This document shows positions 24,641 to 36,820 of a stretch of 64,000 nucleotides of DNA, piece after piece. The first letter of the stretch is position 1. Each line of letters opens with the position of its first letter. The notes below the pieces were generated by a model, which was given only the letters and a program-made list of their open reading frames with translations, was not told where the DNA came from and made no database searches. Made by a program: the position numbers and the translations under genes. This DNA is from Enoplolaimus lenunculus (taxonomy: Eukaryota; Nematoda; Enoplea; Enoplida; Thoracostomopsidae): contig JASANG010002421.1 of NCBI GenBank assembly GCA_030248215.1, forward strand, positions 1 to 64,000, read 5' to 3'.

Positions 24641-24917
24641 GTTTATCGTTCGAAGCTTTGAAGAGCTCGTTGCGCTGATGCAGTGGTTTGGTGAATTGAT
24701 CAAATAAACTTTAAATCAGCCTTTAAACTTCAAACTGGAATGGCTGTGAAAATTGCAATTGCATTCACTACGAATCTGTATTTCACCTACGCCTGAGTTA
24801 CACTAGTTTAAATTGTCCAGTAGGGGCAGATTGTTGAAAAAATTATTAATTCTTTTATTCAGTAATACATTTAAAACTGTACAACTGATATGAATTGGAT
24901 ATTTTAGTCCTTGTGCT

Positions 24918-25100
24918 CAGTGCCGGAGCAGGCAGAGGTGGGGGCTCTCCCTAAATTCCAGGGTGGGGACCCCAGAACTTGCGAGCGAAGCGAGCGAGAA
25001 GCCAGAAGTATTTTATTTGTTTCAACCGGTCCATGATGTGGCCCCTTTAGGGGTGTTGTCCGCCAAATGGGGGTATAAGGGGATGGCTGCTTCGGCCCGA
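24918..25100. mobile_element. hAT-like MITE with CAGTGCCGGAGC ends (copy 2)
   Basis: Begins CAGTGCCGGAGCAGGCAG and ends GGCTGCTTCGGCCCGA. Flanks CTTGTGCT and CTTGTACT are a 7 of 8 duplication. Contains CTTGCGAGCGAAGCGAGCG, shared with 24505 and, in part, with 18380. Confidence 0.7.
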
Positions 25101-25744
25101 CTTGTACTACATTGATAGTTTTACTGACAAAAACCAAACTTTTGCTTGCGACGTCAAGTTCAACATACTGATATTGGCTTGGCCCCGGACCGTTCCTGAG
25201 ATGATAAACCAATCAAAACGCAGTTTAGAACTTTCACAGTTTTAGTTATTGATATGATTGGTCATATTTCAGATAGCAACGTTAAACAATTGAATTGTAA
25301 CCAAAATTTTAAACCAAAGTTATTTTCTGGTCAAACTGGCCAACAACAAATTGACGAATGTATAAAACGTTCAGTTGAGGGTTTTATTGTTTGACCAGGT
25401 TCTATTATTGTTTGGTTGTGTATGATTGGGTTTGTGGCTCCCAAACGGCTAATAAAACAGCTCAAAAAGTTGTCAAACTGCGCATTTTAATGTTGCTTCG
25501 TCAGAGTTGGACGTATAGGCAACGTATATTTGAAATTTAATATATACGCTGTCGTTATTTTAATACTTGCGAGTTCAATTTCAGAAATATACAAAATCAA
25601 ACGTTATCCATGCCCAAAGGTGTTGATATATTTCGGTGTACATTTTCTAGACTGCTGTACAGATGTCACTACACCCAGCGACTCGAAATCTTAAGCCTAC
25701 CGGAAATGCTTGTTTCAACATTTCTGAGCCGATATTTTATCGGT

Positions 25745-25917
25745 ACCCTAACAGTAGTATACGCATATTCCTAAACCTAATCCTAAACCTAAGCGTAAGC
25801 ATGTAGACAAACGTATACCTATGCCTAAGCCTATAAACAAAAATAGTCTAAATCATAAGCTTACTCTATTGCAGTCTCATAGAAAAACGATCCGCCGCTG
25901 ATCTTAACATGGGCCCA
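25745..25917 (+). mobile_element. TTAGGC MITE, AAAGAACAG type, left end eroded
   Basis: CAGTAGTATACGCATATTCC, CCTAAAC units, TAGTCTAAATCATAAGCTT, TTGCAGTCTCATAGAAAAAC and the right end ATCTTAACATGGGCC. Confidence 0.65.
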
Positions 25918-26287
25918 TTTTTGAATTTAAAACAAAATATCTCTTAATATTTCAAAAATAAAATTTCAAATTTTATACAATCAAAATAATTTATCATGGC
26001 CATTACACAACATGCTAGATTCTTGTATCAGGGTGGGCGTATATTGTTTTCATAAGCTGACATTTTGTATAAAATGTTTCACAAGTTAAGCTTTAAAGTT
26101 TCAAGCTTATAAATATATACTTTGACTGCCAACTGACATAACAATGAGCGCATGGAAACAGTGAACTTCTGTTGTTTTAGCAAAATCACAACCTTTAAAT
26201 ATTTTAAGATATTTGAAATTCTTAGTTCAAAGCATGAAAGTAATTAATTTTCAACCAGTAACGTATTAACTTGCAAACACATTTATT

Positions 26288-26486
26288 GGCTCATGTATAG
26301 AACGGGGCCGGATCGTTTTCCGAAGGGTCTATAATAGAGTCAGTTTAAGCTTTAGACTAATTTTTTTTGCTTAGGCTTAGGCTTAGGCTTTGGTTTAGGC
26401 TTAGGAATAGGCTCATCCATACGCTTAGGCTTAGGCTTAGGAATATGCTTATACACACTGTTCCGGCCCTGTTTTATACATGGGCC
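26288..26486 (-). mobile_element. TTAGGC MITE, TATAGAACAGGG type (copy 2)
   Basis: Perfect 8-bp target duplication CATTTATT on both sides. Ends GGCTCATGTATAGAACGGGG and GCCCTGTTTTATACATGGGCC. Two TTAGGC arrays are separated by a GGCTCATCCATACGC spacer. Confidence 0.88.
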
Positions 26487-27070
26487 CATTTATTTTGTAC
26501 CTTATAATAAAAGCTTAACGACAGTTAAGCCTGTTTTATACTAAAACTATTTATATTTAATACGGAAATTATTAATCTTACAGTTGTTCAGGTTTTAAGC
26601 CGATTTAAGCTAAACTAAGAAATGCGATAAGCTAATTTGTCAATTTGGCGGATTTGGGTTTTAATCACCAAAAGGCAAGTGACCTTAAAATCAGTGGTAA
26701 TTGCAGTCAGGTCGCTGGAAAACGTCTTGAAACTGTTTAGCCACAAGGGAAATTTTATTCAGCATCCCACATTGCAATCATTTTGTTCTGAAATTCACGC
26801 TGTAGGTATATGTGCAAGGTATGCATGCAATTCATAGATTATCATACACCTCCACTATGCGCATACAACATAATAAGAAGTTATTGCCATCGACCAATTG
26901 GTGTAATAGTAGCATGCTTAACTCTGGCGTATTGCATCCCAAGTTTTCAGTTTCCGGCGTTTTCCTATAAACTTTGAATTAAAAACTCATGAACAAAGTT
27001 GGTTCAAACCGCTTAGTTCGTGAAATTTGATTTGTTAAACTAACACTTGTCGGTATTAAATTTGACAAAG

Positions 27071-27161
27071 GATACCGCAAAAAAATATATATACTTATTA
27101 TATATATGTTATATATAATATATAATATATTATATATAATATATAATATGTATATATGATA
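27071..27161. repeat. AT-rich simple repeat 5' of the Penelope fragment
   Basis: Imperfect TATATAATATA units over about 90 bp, directly before the retroelement remnant. Confidence 0.8.
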
Positions 27162-27180
27162 TATATTAGGTTCTCTATCC

Positions 27181-27927
27181 CAGTTTGACATATCTAATTG
27201 GATGTCAAACCAAGCAATTAATATTACGGGCGAATGTGACAAAATTTTAGCTTTGGATTCGGTACATAATACTTGTCCTAACTCATCAACTGATAGTCAT
27301 GCCGAAACGCCGCAGACCATCGTTGAATCCGGCGATTCAACAACAACAACAACAACAGATGGAAATAACATAGGATCTAGATCAGAACCAAAGGTAGATT
27401 CCATTACCTTAAAAATTCCTTTCATGGGCAGTCACACTTGTTTTTTAAAAAAACAATTGCGAAAATTTTTTTATAACTTTGTACTTTCTAGAAATGTATA
27501 ATTACGCATTGTCGTGTATAATCATGACAAAATGAAACCTTTATTTAATTTTAAAGATAAAATACCTATCATTCTAAACTCCGGAATCGTTTACAAATAT
27601 ATTTGTTCTAGTTGTCAACTAGACTATGTTGGCTCTACCGGCCGACACCTCTTTAAACGAGTCTGCGAGCATAGATGTATCTCGCACCGTACGTTGCAAA
27701 GTACGTCCTCTAGTTTAAAACTAAAATCAGCAATTTCAAATCACTGCGCTTCAACAGGTCATGTTTGTGATATAAACGATTTTGAAATTATTTCGTCTTC
27801 TCAAAAACATCCGATACGCTCGATTGAGAACTTTGCCCTGCACATCTTGGAGTCGATATACATTCGCGATTTGAAACCTAAATTAAACATACAAAGTCAC
27901 ACTTATATGTTTAACATATTCAAATAA
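27181..27927 (+). mobile_element. Penelope-like retroelement, 3' end with GIY-YIG endonuclease
   Basis: The peptide around 27406-27927 has the layout of the C-terminus of Penelope-like elements: a linker with KIPFMGSHTCFLKKQLRKF, then LFNFKDKIP, VYKYICSSCQLDYVG (the GIY-YIG nuclease core), RHLFKRVCEHR, SAISNHCASTGH and DFEIIS. This nuclease nicks the target for reverse transcription. The reverse transcriptase itself is absent, so the copy is strongly 5' truncated, and its remaining frame is broken about once. It is flanked by AT simple repeats on both sides. It is unlikely to be active. Confidence 0.85.
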
Positions 27928-28003
27928 CCCTAACCCAATTTTTCACCACTTTACCTAGTATTGACCATATTCCCTGTATCACTATAGATTTAGTACTGTG
28001 CTC

Positions 28004-28110
<107 letters not shown>

Positions 28111-28836
28111 GTACAGTGTAAAGTATTTCTAAAGACAATTCCGATAATAAATATACTTCTCTGTATAGATTTCGGTTTTATGTTTTTCAACATTCGTTTT
28201 CTGCTGATCTGTCGGCAAATTTAGCAATTCGATGACAAGCAAAATCATTAAAAAATTCAAATTTTATGCCGTCAAAATGATTATTGTCGCAGTGAAATTA
28301 AATTTTATGAAAGCATCAAAAAACATCGTTGTATTTGACTGTTTTGTATTATATGAATACTAAAAATATTATCGGTATTTTTGGCTATTTTATTTTAAGT
28401 AACTCCAGCCGTAATTTGTTTAATAATCATATATGACCATAAAATTCAGCATCTATTGTTTTTTTCGCAACGTCGTCTCAGCGAGGTCGTGTTTAGATGG
28501 TTGTTTGCACAAATTTCGGTTTGCATATGCACGTATCAATGTATGATGATGGCATATGCAATAGCAATACGTTAGCACTGAGTGCTGACCTGTTTTCGCA
28601 TTCAAGTGGGTTTACAAATTTATGAGGCCAAAATATATTTTCGGTACGGGGCTTGATAAGATAGCGTGGACCAATCTCCAAGTTGTTTATCAATTTACCG
28701 AACGGCGCTGTGCTGTAAAATGACACTATGGAACATTAGCAGCCCGCTTTGAGCAAAATGACGGACCGACTCGCCCAAAAGTGTACAGATGGTATTGAGT
28801 TTTAGACCATGATATGTTTTAGTACCAAATTTACTT

Positions 28837-29016
28837 GGCCAATGTTACTTGAAGGGACGTAACAGTAGATTAAGCGTATTCCTAAGCCTAAGCCTAAGCG
28901 TAAGCGTTGACAAAAATGTGTTCCTAAGCCTAATCCTAAGCAAAAAATGTAATCTAGAATCTACATGTACGCTTTTATAGACCCACCAGAAACCTGGACG
29001 CCCCTTATAGTGGGCC
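28837..29016 (+). mobile_element. TTAGGC MITE, GTTACTTTAAGG type (copy 3)
   Basis: GGCCAATGTTACTTGAAGGG, GCCTAAGCGTAAGCGTTGAC, ATGTAATCTAGAATCTAC, CCCACCAGAAACCTGGACG and GTGGGCC at the right end. The last terminus lacks the AACAT bases. Confidence 0.72.
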
Positions 29017-30161
29017 ATTTATTTTGCAAGAAATGTTACTTGTTTAAGTGTTTAAATAGCAACAGTCTTTATATAGGATTATCGGGATGAGTTGAAATTA
29101 GATTGTGAGAAAAAGCAGACAGCTGACGTATTTTGTTTGAATTTTTCAAAATTTGCCACAAAATTTTAGCAATAATGAGTTTTTGTGCTCAATTTTTACA
29201 GACTGTAACGTACAAATCCACAGGAAGTGGATTCCACTGTGATATCCAAGCTGGGGTCACTGTCCGCAACAAGCGTACCCCCCGTAACAGACTGACACAA
29301 ACCAAAGTTTTGTATTTAGTAGTAGAACTGTGTTTTGTTTCTCATTTATTTCTATCGAGTGATTTTTTCATGATTTACTGGGCGGCGCCTCATCACAAAT
29401 TTCTGGGTCCATCATCGTATACAAGCCCTTGGTACTTTGGTTCACCTGGGGTCATATTGTGAAGTGCGTAATGGTTCCTATCGCCTGTTACCGACACATT
29501 TCTAAACTGATAAAAGCATCTACAATTGCAGATCTCAAAATTGATACAGAAGTAGAGCCAAACAAATGCGACTATTTTGCTGTTTTACAGTTTATGTTTT
29601 CGACAACGTTGAACTGGTTCTTGCTCTGACTTTTCATTAGTCCATGCTACTGTATTTAAATTTTGTGACATTAAACTAATATTTACCCATATGATATCTA
29701 AATCATTCATATTCTAGCATGAAGTTCGGGTATACGAAGAAATATCAGTGAAAACACCGTTTGCAAGATGGCAAAGAGCCTAATTTATATGCCATCTGTT
29801 CGATAATATATCGTAATTTTTTCAATGTGGTCATGCGTTGAAAATACGCTTTTATATTTTGCCAGTATTAGCGTAACCAGTTCAACGTGTTCGAACTGCG
29901 GCAAATCCTTTGTAGCACTGGTTCTATTTTCGAGAAGGTACCCCCGTGTTGAACCAGAAATATAAATGACATTTTTTGTTGGTGCAAACAAAATTAATGT
30001 GAACGGGGCATTATTGACTTTTTAAAAATTTTAACAAAATTTAGCGAATAAGAAAAAAGATAACAAAGAAATAAAAGAAAATGTGTAATCAATGGTCTCA
30101 GTATCTAAATTCATTGATATTTCGGTGGCTGTTGGACCAGATCACCATAATATAAATTTGT

Positions 30162-30537
30162 CATGGTACAACCGGAGGTCTGACTCCGGCTCCTGCTCCG
30201 GTAGAAAATCGGCCTCCAGCTCTGGCTCCGGCTCCGGTTGAATTTTTGCCGGAGGTTCCGGTAATTTTGGTAGTAAAATTTTATATAATTTTGTAAAATT
30301 TATTTGTTTAGCACGTTTCGTTCTGATATTGTCCCAATTTTCAGGAAAGAATTTTCGAAATTTCGCAGAAAATTAGCGTAAAACCAAACAACGTAACTAC
30401 ATATTGCAGATAGTGGCTAAAATTAACTAATTATTATCCATCATTGTTACTACCTAATTTCGCCTCACCTTCTTCTCCGGCTCGGCAAGATTCGTTGACC
30501 TCCGGCTCCGGTATTTTTCACTTCCGGTTGCACCCTG
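30162..30537 (+). mobile_element. CCGGCT-core hAT-like MITE (copy 2)
   Basis: Ends CATGGTACAACCGGAGGTC and ACTTCCGGTTGCACCCTG. The subterminal parts repeat GGCTCCGG/CCGGAG in hexamer phase. Shares CATATTGCAGATA and GGCTAAAATTAACTAATTA with 13439-13737. Confidence 0.72.
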
Positions 30538-31015
30538 ATACTTGTGCATTATGGAGGTACAGGGTCCAATGTTATTAGCGCTCAACCAGAGCGAACTGGC
30601 TATTTTTTACCAGCAGGTTTTTACTTTTAACCGTTTTATTCGGCAAAGTTTTTCTGTAACCGGCCTCGGGCGGTGCCTTTTGTTTTCGCCAGCGTCTTAC
30701 AGTAAAACGAATATGCAATGAAGATGCATTGGAATTTTGAAAATTCTGTTCGCAGAACGTTTAGTGTAGCGAGTTTTTTTGTATAATTGTAACAAAAATA
30801 AATATCCAACACGTTTGTCTTAGCTGTTGGCAAAAATGGCAAAATTTGCCTAAAATAAAATTGCGTAACCTAAACTCACTGTCCTGACGCGATCTTAAAC
30901 GATGTCGTTTCGATTTATCTCGGTTTCTATTGCTGCTCAAATTTTTGTAACGTACAATATTAAGTTTGCGCTTAAAGTTTATCGCTTTGAAAACTACTGG
31001 AACATCTGTGACGTG

Positions 31016-31241
31016 TACACTGCAAAAAAATGGTGAGTCAAATGGACTATCTCCGAAATAGGCTTTTCCGGACTACACAAACTGAGTCAAATATGACTCC
31101 GCTAGAGTCAAATTCGACACACTGAGCGACTCGGGTGAGTCTAATTTGGCTGTGGCGGAGTCGAATTTGACTCAGTTTGTGTAGTTCTGAATAGCCTATT
31201 TCGAAGAGAATCAATTTAACTCACAATTTTTTGCAGTGTGT
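31016..31241. mobile_element. Foldback MITE, CACTGCAAAAAATGG type (copy 4)
   Basis: Ends ACACTGCAAAAAAATGGTGA and CTCACAATTTTTTGCAGTGT, with the GAGTCGAATTTGACTCAG pair at the centre. Confidence 0.85.
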
Positions 31242-31823
31242 ATATTAATTTGTAATAAGCTTGCGAATATTGCATCGTGTGCAATGTTGAACTTGCTAGT
31301 TGGTATGTGCTCGAATAGCACTTTCACCATTGCTCAACCACACTCACTGCGTTGAGACTGCAATTGCAGTTTTCGCTGTTAGTTGAAGTAAATAAGATGA
31401 GATTCGCTCCATGAGACCACGTCAAAGGTCATTTTTTGACCACCGTAGACATAAAAATGTTATTTTACAAGTTTGCAAACAAGTGTACAATTTGCAAGGT
31501 ACGCTGTTTTGAAAACGCCTTCAAAACAGCCTAACTTGCCCGTTTTATACTTGCTTGCAAAGTTGTAAAATAACATTTTGCTTACGTTGGTGAGAAAAAC
31601 GACCCTGGTCATAAGTTTTCAACCTTGGAAAACTGGAAGCCCCTGTTCTATACATGTGCTGAGGTTTTAAACGAAAAATGTTTGCAATTTTAAATTTAAC
31701 AGCATCAAATCAGTGCATTACGCTCAACATGGATTTCAATGAACTATGCGAATAAATTTAAATTGTTCAAATCAATTAACAGATCATAAAATTACTCTCA
31801 ACCGTACTCAAGCATTTATTGTT

Positions 31824-32028
31824 ATACACTGCAAAAAATGGTAAGTCAAATTGAGTCTCTTTGAAATAAACTTTTCGTGAATACACAAACTGAGTCAAAA
31901 TTCGACTCCGATAGATTCAAATTGAGTCGAATTTGACTCAAGTGGAGTCGAATTTTTACACAGTTTGTGTAGTCATGAAAAGTCTATTTCGCAGACAGTC
32001 AATTTGACTCACCATTTTTTGCTGTATA
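31824..32028. mobile_element. Foldback MITE, CACTGCAAAAAATGG type (copy 5)
   Basis: Ends TATACACTGCAAAAAATGG and CCATTTTTTGCTGTATA. Somewhat shorter at the centre than its relatives. Confidence 0.82.
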
Positions 32029-32255
32029 ACAATAATTCGTGCTAAAGAATATTTATCAATTCGATACGATTTCTAAATAGTAAATCAGTCAAAACCTTTT
32101 ATAAACTGCACCGGTTTGTACAGTTTACAAGTAATGCAGCTGAGAGTCGTTCGATTTACACTTTAGGTTGAGTAATTTTTTGCTAATGGTGTCGCAGTGA
32201 CAAATATTTCTGCGTTAGAAATTGCATGCTTGTGGGTAGAAATATCAGGCATGGC

Positions 32256-32346
32256 GCGGGATTCACGTTATAACCGGAGCAGGCGGGACACGGTTTGTCC
32301 CATGTTGATTCGACGTCAACGTTAAAATTTGACCACTCATGTCGGG
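32256..32346. mobile_element. Terminal fragment of the GGGGTTCACGTTATAA element
   Basis: GCGGGATTCACGTTATAACC and GGGACACGGTTTGTCCCATG match the left terminus of the element at 62418-63316. The GTTGATTCGACGTCAAC beyond it resembles that element's right side. Confidence 0.5.
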
Positions 32347-33025
32347 TGAACAGACCAAACTCGAATGTCATATGACATTAGCTTACAATCCACCGCTTTC
32401 AAATGTTCAATGTGTACAAGAGTCGGTATGCCACGTGATACTGTGGGACAATTATGCGATAAAAATATATATCAACGCTAACATTTATTTTCGTAACAAG
32501 CTGAAATAGCGCCTTTCAACCCACGGATGCCAAACCGTACTAATCTAACGTTTTAGGACATCTTGTGATGTTTTGTAGTGTTTTGTTCAAAAATTAAGTT
32601 TTTACTGTTAGAATTTAAAAGTTTTTACTGCAAGAATTATACACCGTCAACTATCGGGACACACCAGGGTTATACATCTGTGCCCATAACCGCTTTAACG
32701 ATCAAACTTTAGTCCAAAAACGTCTTTTTAGGGACAAGACCAACACCTTAAAACGGTATCACAGGTGTACCAACACACAGTGTGACTTGCTGGAACTCAT
32801 GCGTATCGCGCTGTAGAAAAACACCAACGAGTTTAAACCAATAAGTTTAGCCATTTTATTGCGTATTTGTTTTAGTTTGAAGCTTAGGCCCATGTATAGA
32901 ACAGTAACACCGGCACGGGCGGAGCGAAGCCGGAATTTTATTTCGCAACGGTATAACATTTTATTTTCGACTTTCGAATCAAGCAGGTTATTTTAAGTCC
33001 GTTAAAATTTCTATATTATCGTCAC

Positions 33026-33321
33026 GGCCAATGTAAAGAACAGAGGTGGAATAGGACTATAAGCTTATTCCTAAGCCTAAGCCTAAGCCTTCGCCTAAGC
33101 GTATGGATGACCTATTCCTAAGCCTAAGCCTAAGCCTACGCCTAAGCGTATGGATGAACCTATTCCTAAGCCTAAGCCTAAGCCTATGCCTAAGCCTCAA
33201 GCTAAGCGAAGAATGAATATATTGATAAGCCTAAACAAGTCAAGCAAAAATAGTCTAAAGCTTAAGCTTACTCTGTTCTAGTCCCACAGAAAATGTTCCG
33301 CCCCGAATCTTTACATGGACC
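33026..33321 (+). mobile_element. TTAGGC MITE, AAAGAACAG type (copy with perfect TSD)
   Basis: Flanked by a perfect ATCGTCAC duplication. Ends GGCCAATGTAAAGAACAG and TTTACATGGACC. The array is organised as repeats of several GCCTAA units plus a GCGTATGGATGA spacer, followed by TAGTCTAAAGCTTAAGCTTA and GTCCCACAG. Confidence 0.88.
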
Positions 33322-33928
33322 ATCGTCACTTCGAAAATTTAGAGATGAGATATATTCCACGTATTTCTTAGCCTGTGTACACGGTAAACAACGACTGTTT
33401 ATTTTCTAAGGGTGAACTTGTTATACTGCATACTGAAATTGTTGTCTCTGGCTGGAAGGACACATTTGCTGTTTAGGTTTAGGATAAAATTTATTTATAT
33501 TTAGAAATGGTGTTTAGTTCGCAGCTTTTAAACCTAATCATCGTACGAAACTGACGTCAGGCGTGCACTGCATTCTCACATCCCTGGCTCGGATAAAGAC
33601 TATTATTTTTGTTTAGGCTTAGGCTTAGTTATAGATCCATTTTTACGCTGAAGTTTAGGCTTAGCCTTAGGAATAATAGAAATATGCTGATATAAATTCA
33701 GTTACGTTCCTAGAATAATACTCGTCATCTATATCTGGTTTTCTAGCGTTATTGTTTGTAACCTAATAAAGATCGCGAACTTACACGGTTACATGCAAAC
33801 ATAAAAATTACTTGTGTGACAGAAAAAACATGTAAAAGTAAGTCAATCAGTTCGATTTCGCTTGGCATAAATACAAATGATAGTATAAATTATTGAAGTT
33901 TTTTAAAAATAATATATGAAAAGTTAAA

Positions 33929-34215
33929 ATGCCGGATCCAGAGCCGGATGTCGATTTTTTGCTGGAGTCGAAGTCGGATATCCGGTCGCACCCTGATATA
34001 TCAGGGATCTACCGGTTTATGGCAAGGCATGGAATGAAAAATCCAAGCCAAAAATTAATCTTAAATCCACAAATGCATATTTTTGCACAACTCAAAACTT
34101 CTAACAGTGCAGAAATTTATATCCTGGTTAATATTCAGCTCCGATTCCATCATAAAATTTACCATCCGGTTCCGGTATCCGGTAAAATTAATATCCGGTC
34201 GATCTCTGATATATA
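33929..34215. mobile_element. ATCCGG/CCGGTT-core MITE, degraded
   Basis: GCCGGATCCAGAGCCGGATG, GTCGGATATCCGG and GTTCCGGTATCCGG recur. CAGGGATCTACCGG at about 34002 and CCGGTCGATCTCTGAT at about 34196 look like an inverted pair of ends nested next to a CCGGCT-core remnant. Confidence 0.45.
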
Positions 34216-34356
34216 TTTATATTTATGTACATTAATATATTTATATATACAGCGGACAATAATAGATTAACATCATATATTCGTGTATGAAAAATATGCA
34301 AAGAAATACATATTATCCGGAAATATCCACGTACTACAGTCAGTTATCCTAATAAA

Positions 34357-34509
34357 GGCCGATGTATAGAACAGGGCCGGACCGTTTAGCAGAGGGCTAT
34401 AATAAAGTCAGTTTAAGCTTTAGACTAATTTTTTGCTTAGGCTTAGGCTTAGGCTTACGCTTAGGAATATGCTTATACTACTGTTCTGGCCCTGTTCTAT
34501 ACATGGGCC
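34357..34509 (-). mobile_element. TTAGGC MITE, TATAGAACAGGG type (copy 3)
   Basis: Perfect 8-bp duplication CTAATAAA. At 153 bp this is the shortest full copy, with only about four TTAGGC units and no spacer, so it shows the minimal architecture. Confidence 0.9.
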
Positions 34510-34833
34510 CTAATAAATATGCGACAAGAGTTGCAAGATATTGTAATATTGAAAAACCTGATGATAATTAATTCGTTGACAACACATGATTCATTCTTTA
34601 AATCTTAATCCCTTGATTAATTTTTCACAAAACATTGTTTATGTTTGATCATGACTTAGCCAGCTGTAACTGTTTGACAACCGCAACTTTTACTTCATCA
34701 GACACGTAGCGCGCAGAACAGGTTGATGGGGGGGCGGAAAATTTTTTAGGTAGGGCATATGAAGATTTCGCAGCTCAAGAAGCGAGCACATTTTTCCTGA
34801 CGCTTCATTTTCAAGGGTGCCCACCATCTCTCC

Positions 34834-35176
34834 GGTCCACGCATAGAATAGGGCCGGAACAGTAGTATCAGCATATTCCTAAGCCTAATCCTAAGCCTAA
34901 GCCTAAGCGTATGGATGAGCCTATTTATAAGCCTAAGCCTAAGCCTAATCCTAAGCCTAAGCGTATGGATGAGCCTATTTATAAGCCTAAGCCTAAGCGT
35001 ATGGATGTGCCTATTTATAAGCCTAAGCCTAAGCCTAAGCCTAAGCGTATGGATGAGCCTATTTATAAGCCTAAGCCTAAGCCTAAGCCTAAGCAAAAAA
35101 TTAGTCTAAAGCTTAAACTGACCCTATTATAGCAGCCCCTCCGGAAAACGATACGGCCCTGTTCTATGCATGGGCC
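34834..35176 (+). mobile_element. TTAGGC MITE with four-spacer higher-order array (copy 4)
   Basis: Flanks ATCTCTCC and ATATCTCC match at 7 of 8. Four successive blocks each end in GCGTATGGATG(A/T)GCCTATT and are joined by runs of two to five TAAGCC units. Translated frames give artificial KPKPKP and LSLSLS peptides. Confidence 0.88.
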
Positions 35177-35644
35177 ATATCTCCTGTAGCTATCGGCTTG
35201 AATTCAATATATACATTCAATTTGTGATAAATCTTTATTTTGCACGTCATGCATCAAATATTTGCCAAAAAGGTTTAGGATATAGTTTCGGTTCTGGCCT
35301 GTTTTACCAATTGATGCCAAATTATAACTCAGACAAATTCGACGGCTATCTGTTCGCTTAAATATTTAACCATTATTACTGCGTTTTCGGGTGCTCAACA
35401 AATTATAGAATTAGGCAAATGTTTGGGAACAGGTTTTAGGTATATATACTTCTATGGGGCGTGCGATAATTATATCTCTAACTGTGCGGAGCTGTAATGC
35501 TTCAATAGTACGGCAGGTGTAGTGCGACTCTTAACTTTATCAGCCGTGGTGATAGAACCCAAATTTTATAACTCAGACAAATTCAGTGATATCAAGATGG
35601 TGTGAAATAAAACGTTCTCTCAAGAAATTACCAATGTTTACTAT

Positions 35645-35882
35645 CGCTGCAAAAAATGGTGAGTCTAATTGACTCTCTCCGAAATAGACTTTTCGAGATT
35701 ACACAAACTGAGTCAAAATTCGATTCCACCAGAGTCACATTCGACTCCATCAGATTCACATTCGACTCACTGACTCGCACGTTTGACTCTAAGGCGGAGT
35801 TGAATTTGACTCAGTTTGTGTAGTCCTGAAAAGTCAATTTTTGGAGAGAGTCAATTTGACTCACCATTTTTTTGCGCTGTAG
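35645..35882. mobile_element. Foldback MITE, CACTGCAAAAAATGG type (copy 6)
   Basis: Ends CGCTGCAAAAAATGGTGAG and CTCACCATTTTTTTGCGCTG; central GAGTCACATTCGACTC words slightly diverged. Confidence 0.82.
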
Positions 35883-36749
35883 ATTTCCGGATGCCCGACG
35901 TCTTATTGAATTATGCAAATGCATAACGATAATTTGAGATGCTTCTGCGTTGCTAGTGAGTTTTATCACAAGTATTCAAGTATGTTTAGTCAGTATATTA
36001 TGTAAATCTAAATCCACACGAGATTTTGACAGTAAAACTGCAAAAATGGTTTTGATTTGACATTTTTATTTTCCTATCAGGGAACATTTTTTAGATTAAG
36101 TCGCTACGTCATTGACGCTTCATCGGCAACGGTAAAAGTTAACCTCGCTTATAAATATTTAGTCGAAATTTACTCACATTTAAATTATTGGTCGGAATTT
36201 TGGAAATATACGTTGAAAACAGCACTGTTTGATTGAGTAAGATTGGCATGGAAAGCTATGTAAAGTTGAATTTGTCTCGTAAACACATGCTTTGAAGTCA
36301 TTATTTTGAATACGAAACGAATATGGGTTCAGCTATGGTTTTCACGCGGCATTGCAAGCAAAGTGTTTTTGGTTTACCGATTGCTATGCGTTGCCATGTG
36401 GTAATTGACTTGCGTCACCGGACGCCAACAGACGGCGGAAACGTAAGCGCTTTAATTCCATCGGTCCGTTTTTAAACATTTGTGAATTTTTCCGCTTGAA
36501 ATGAAATCATTAGCTTTATACCGTTTGGCAGACGCGTAGCCAATGGAAGGCAACAGGACCAGTAACCCTTCGTTAACTTTGACAGATTTATTTGAGTTAT
36601 GCTGCGGAGGGTAGCTGTGATTCAGCCCAATTCTGAATCGGGTGAGATCAATGCGAAGTTTACGCCTTGGGTTCGCTAGCTCAAGATGAAATTGTTTCTT
36701 CGATCAAACTGCAGTTTTGTGATTTGTCTATTATCTATCACCATGTTCA

Positions 36750-36820
36750 ATTTTAATTGGCTGGAGCGATGCACAATTTAATTGGCTGGAGCGATGCACA
36801 ATTTTAATTGGCTGCGGCGA
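36750..36820 (+). repeat. Short tandem repeat, period about 24 bp
   Basis: AATTGGCTGGAGCGATGCAC occurs twice in a row, with a third, altered unit AATTGGCTGCGGCGAATGC. Confidence 0.75.

Larger units (their letters stand above)
12208..26900. other. Gene-free region dense in MITEs
   Basis: From the phosphatase stop to about 26.9 kb no host exon was recognised on either strand. The open frames here are short and mostly come from repeats, often with similar peptides on both strands because the DNA is an inverted repeat. More than fifteen separate elements, listed individually, fill much of the space. The sequence between them is AT-rich. Confidence 0.55.

Noticed and set aside
29133-29629. Two overlapping frames of 109 and 66 aa
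   Set aside because: Composition and lack of motifs look like chance frames in intergenic DNA.
34746-35132. Open frames giving LRLRLR, KPKPKP and LSLSLS peptides
   Set aside because: Products of the hexamer array; every frame of such an array stays open.
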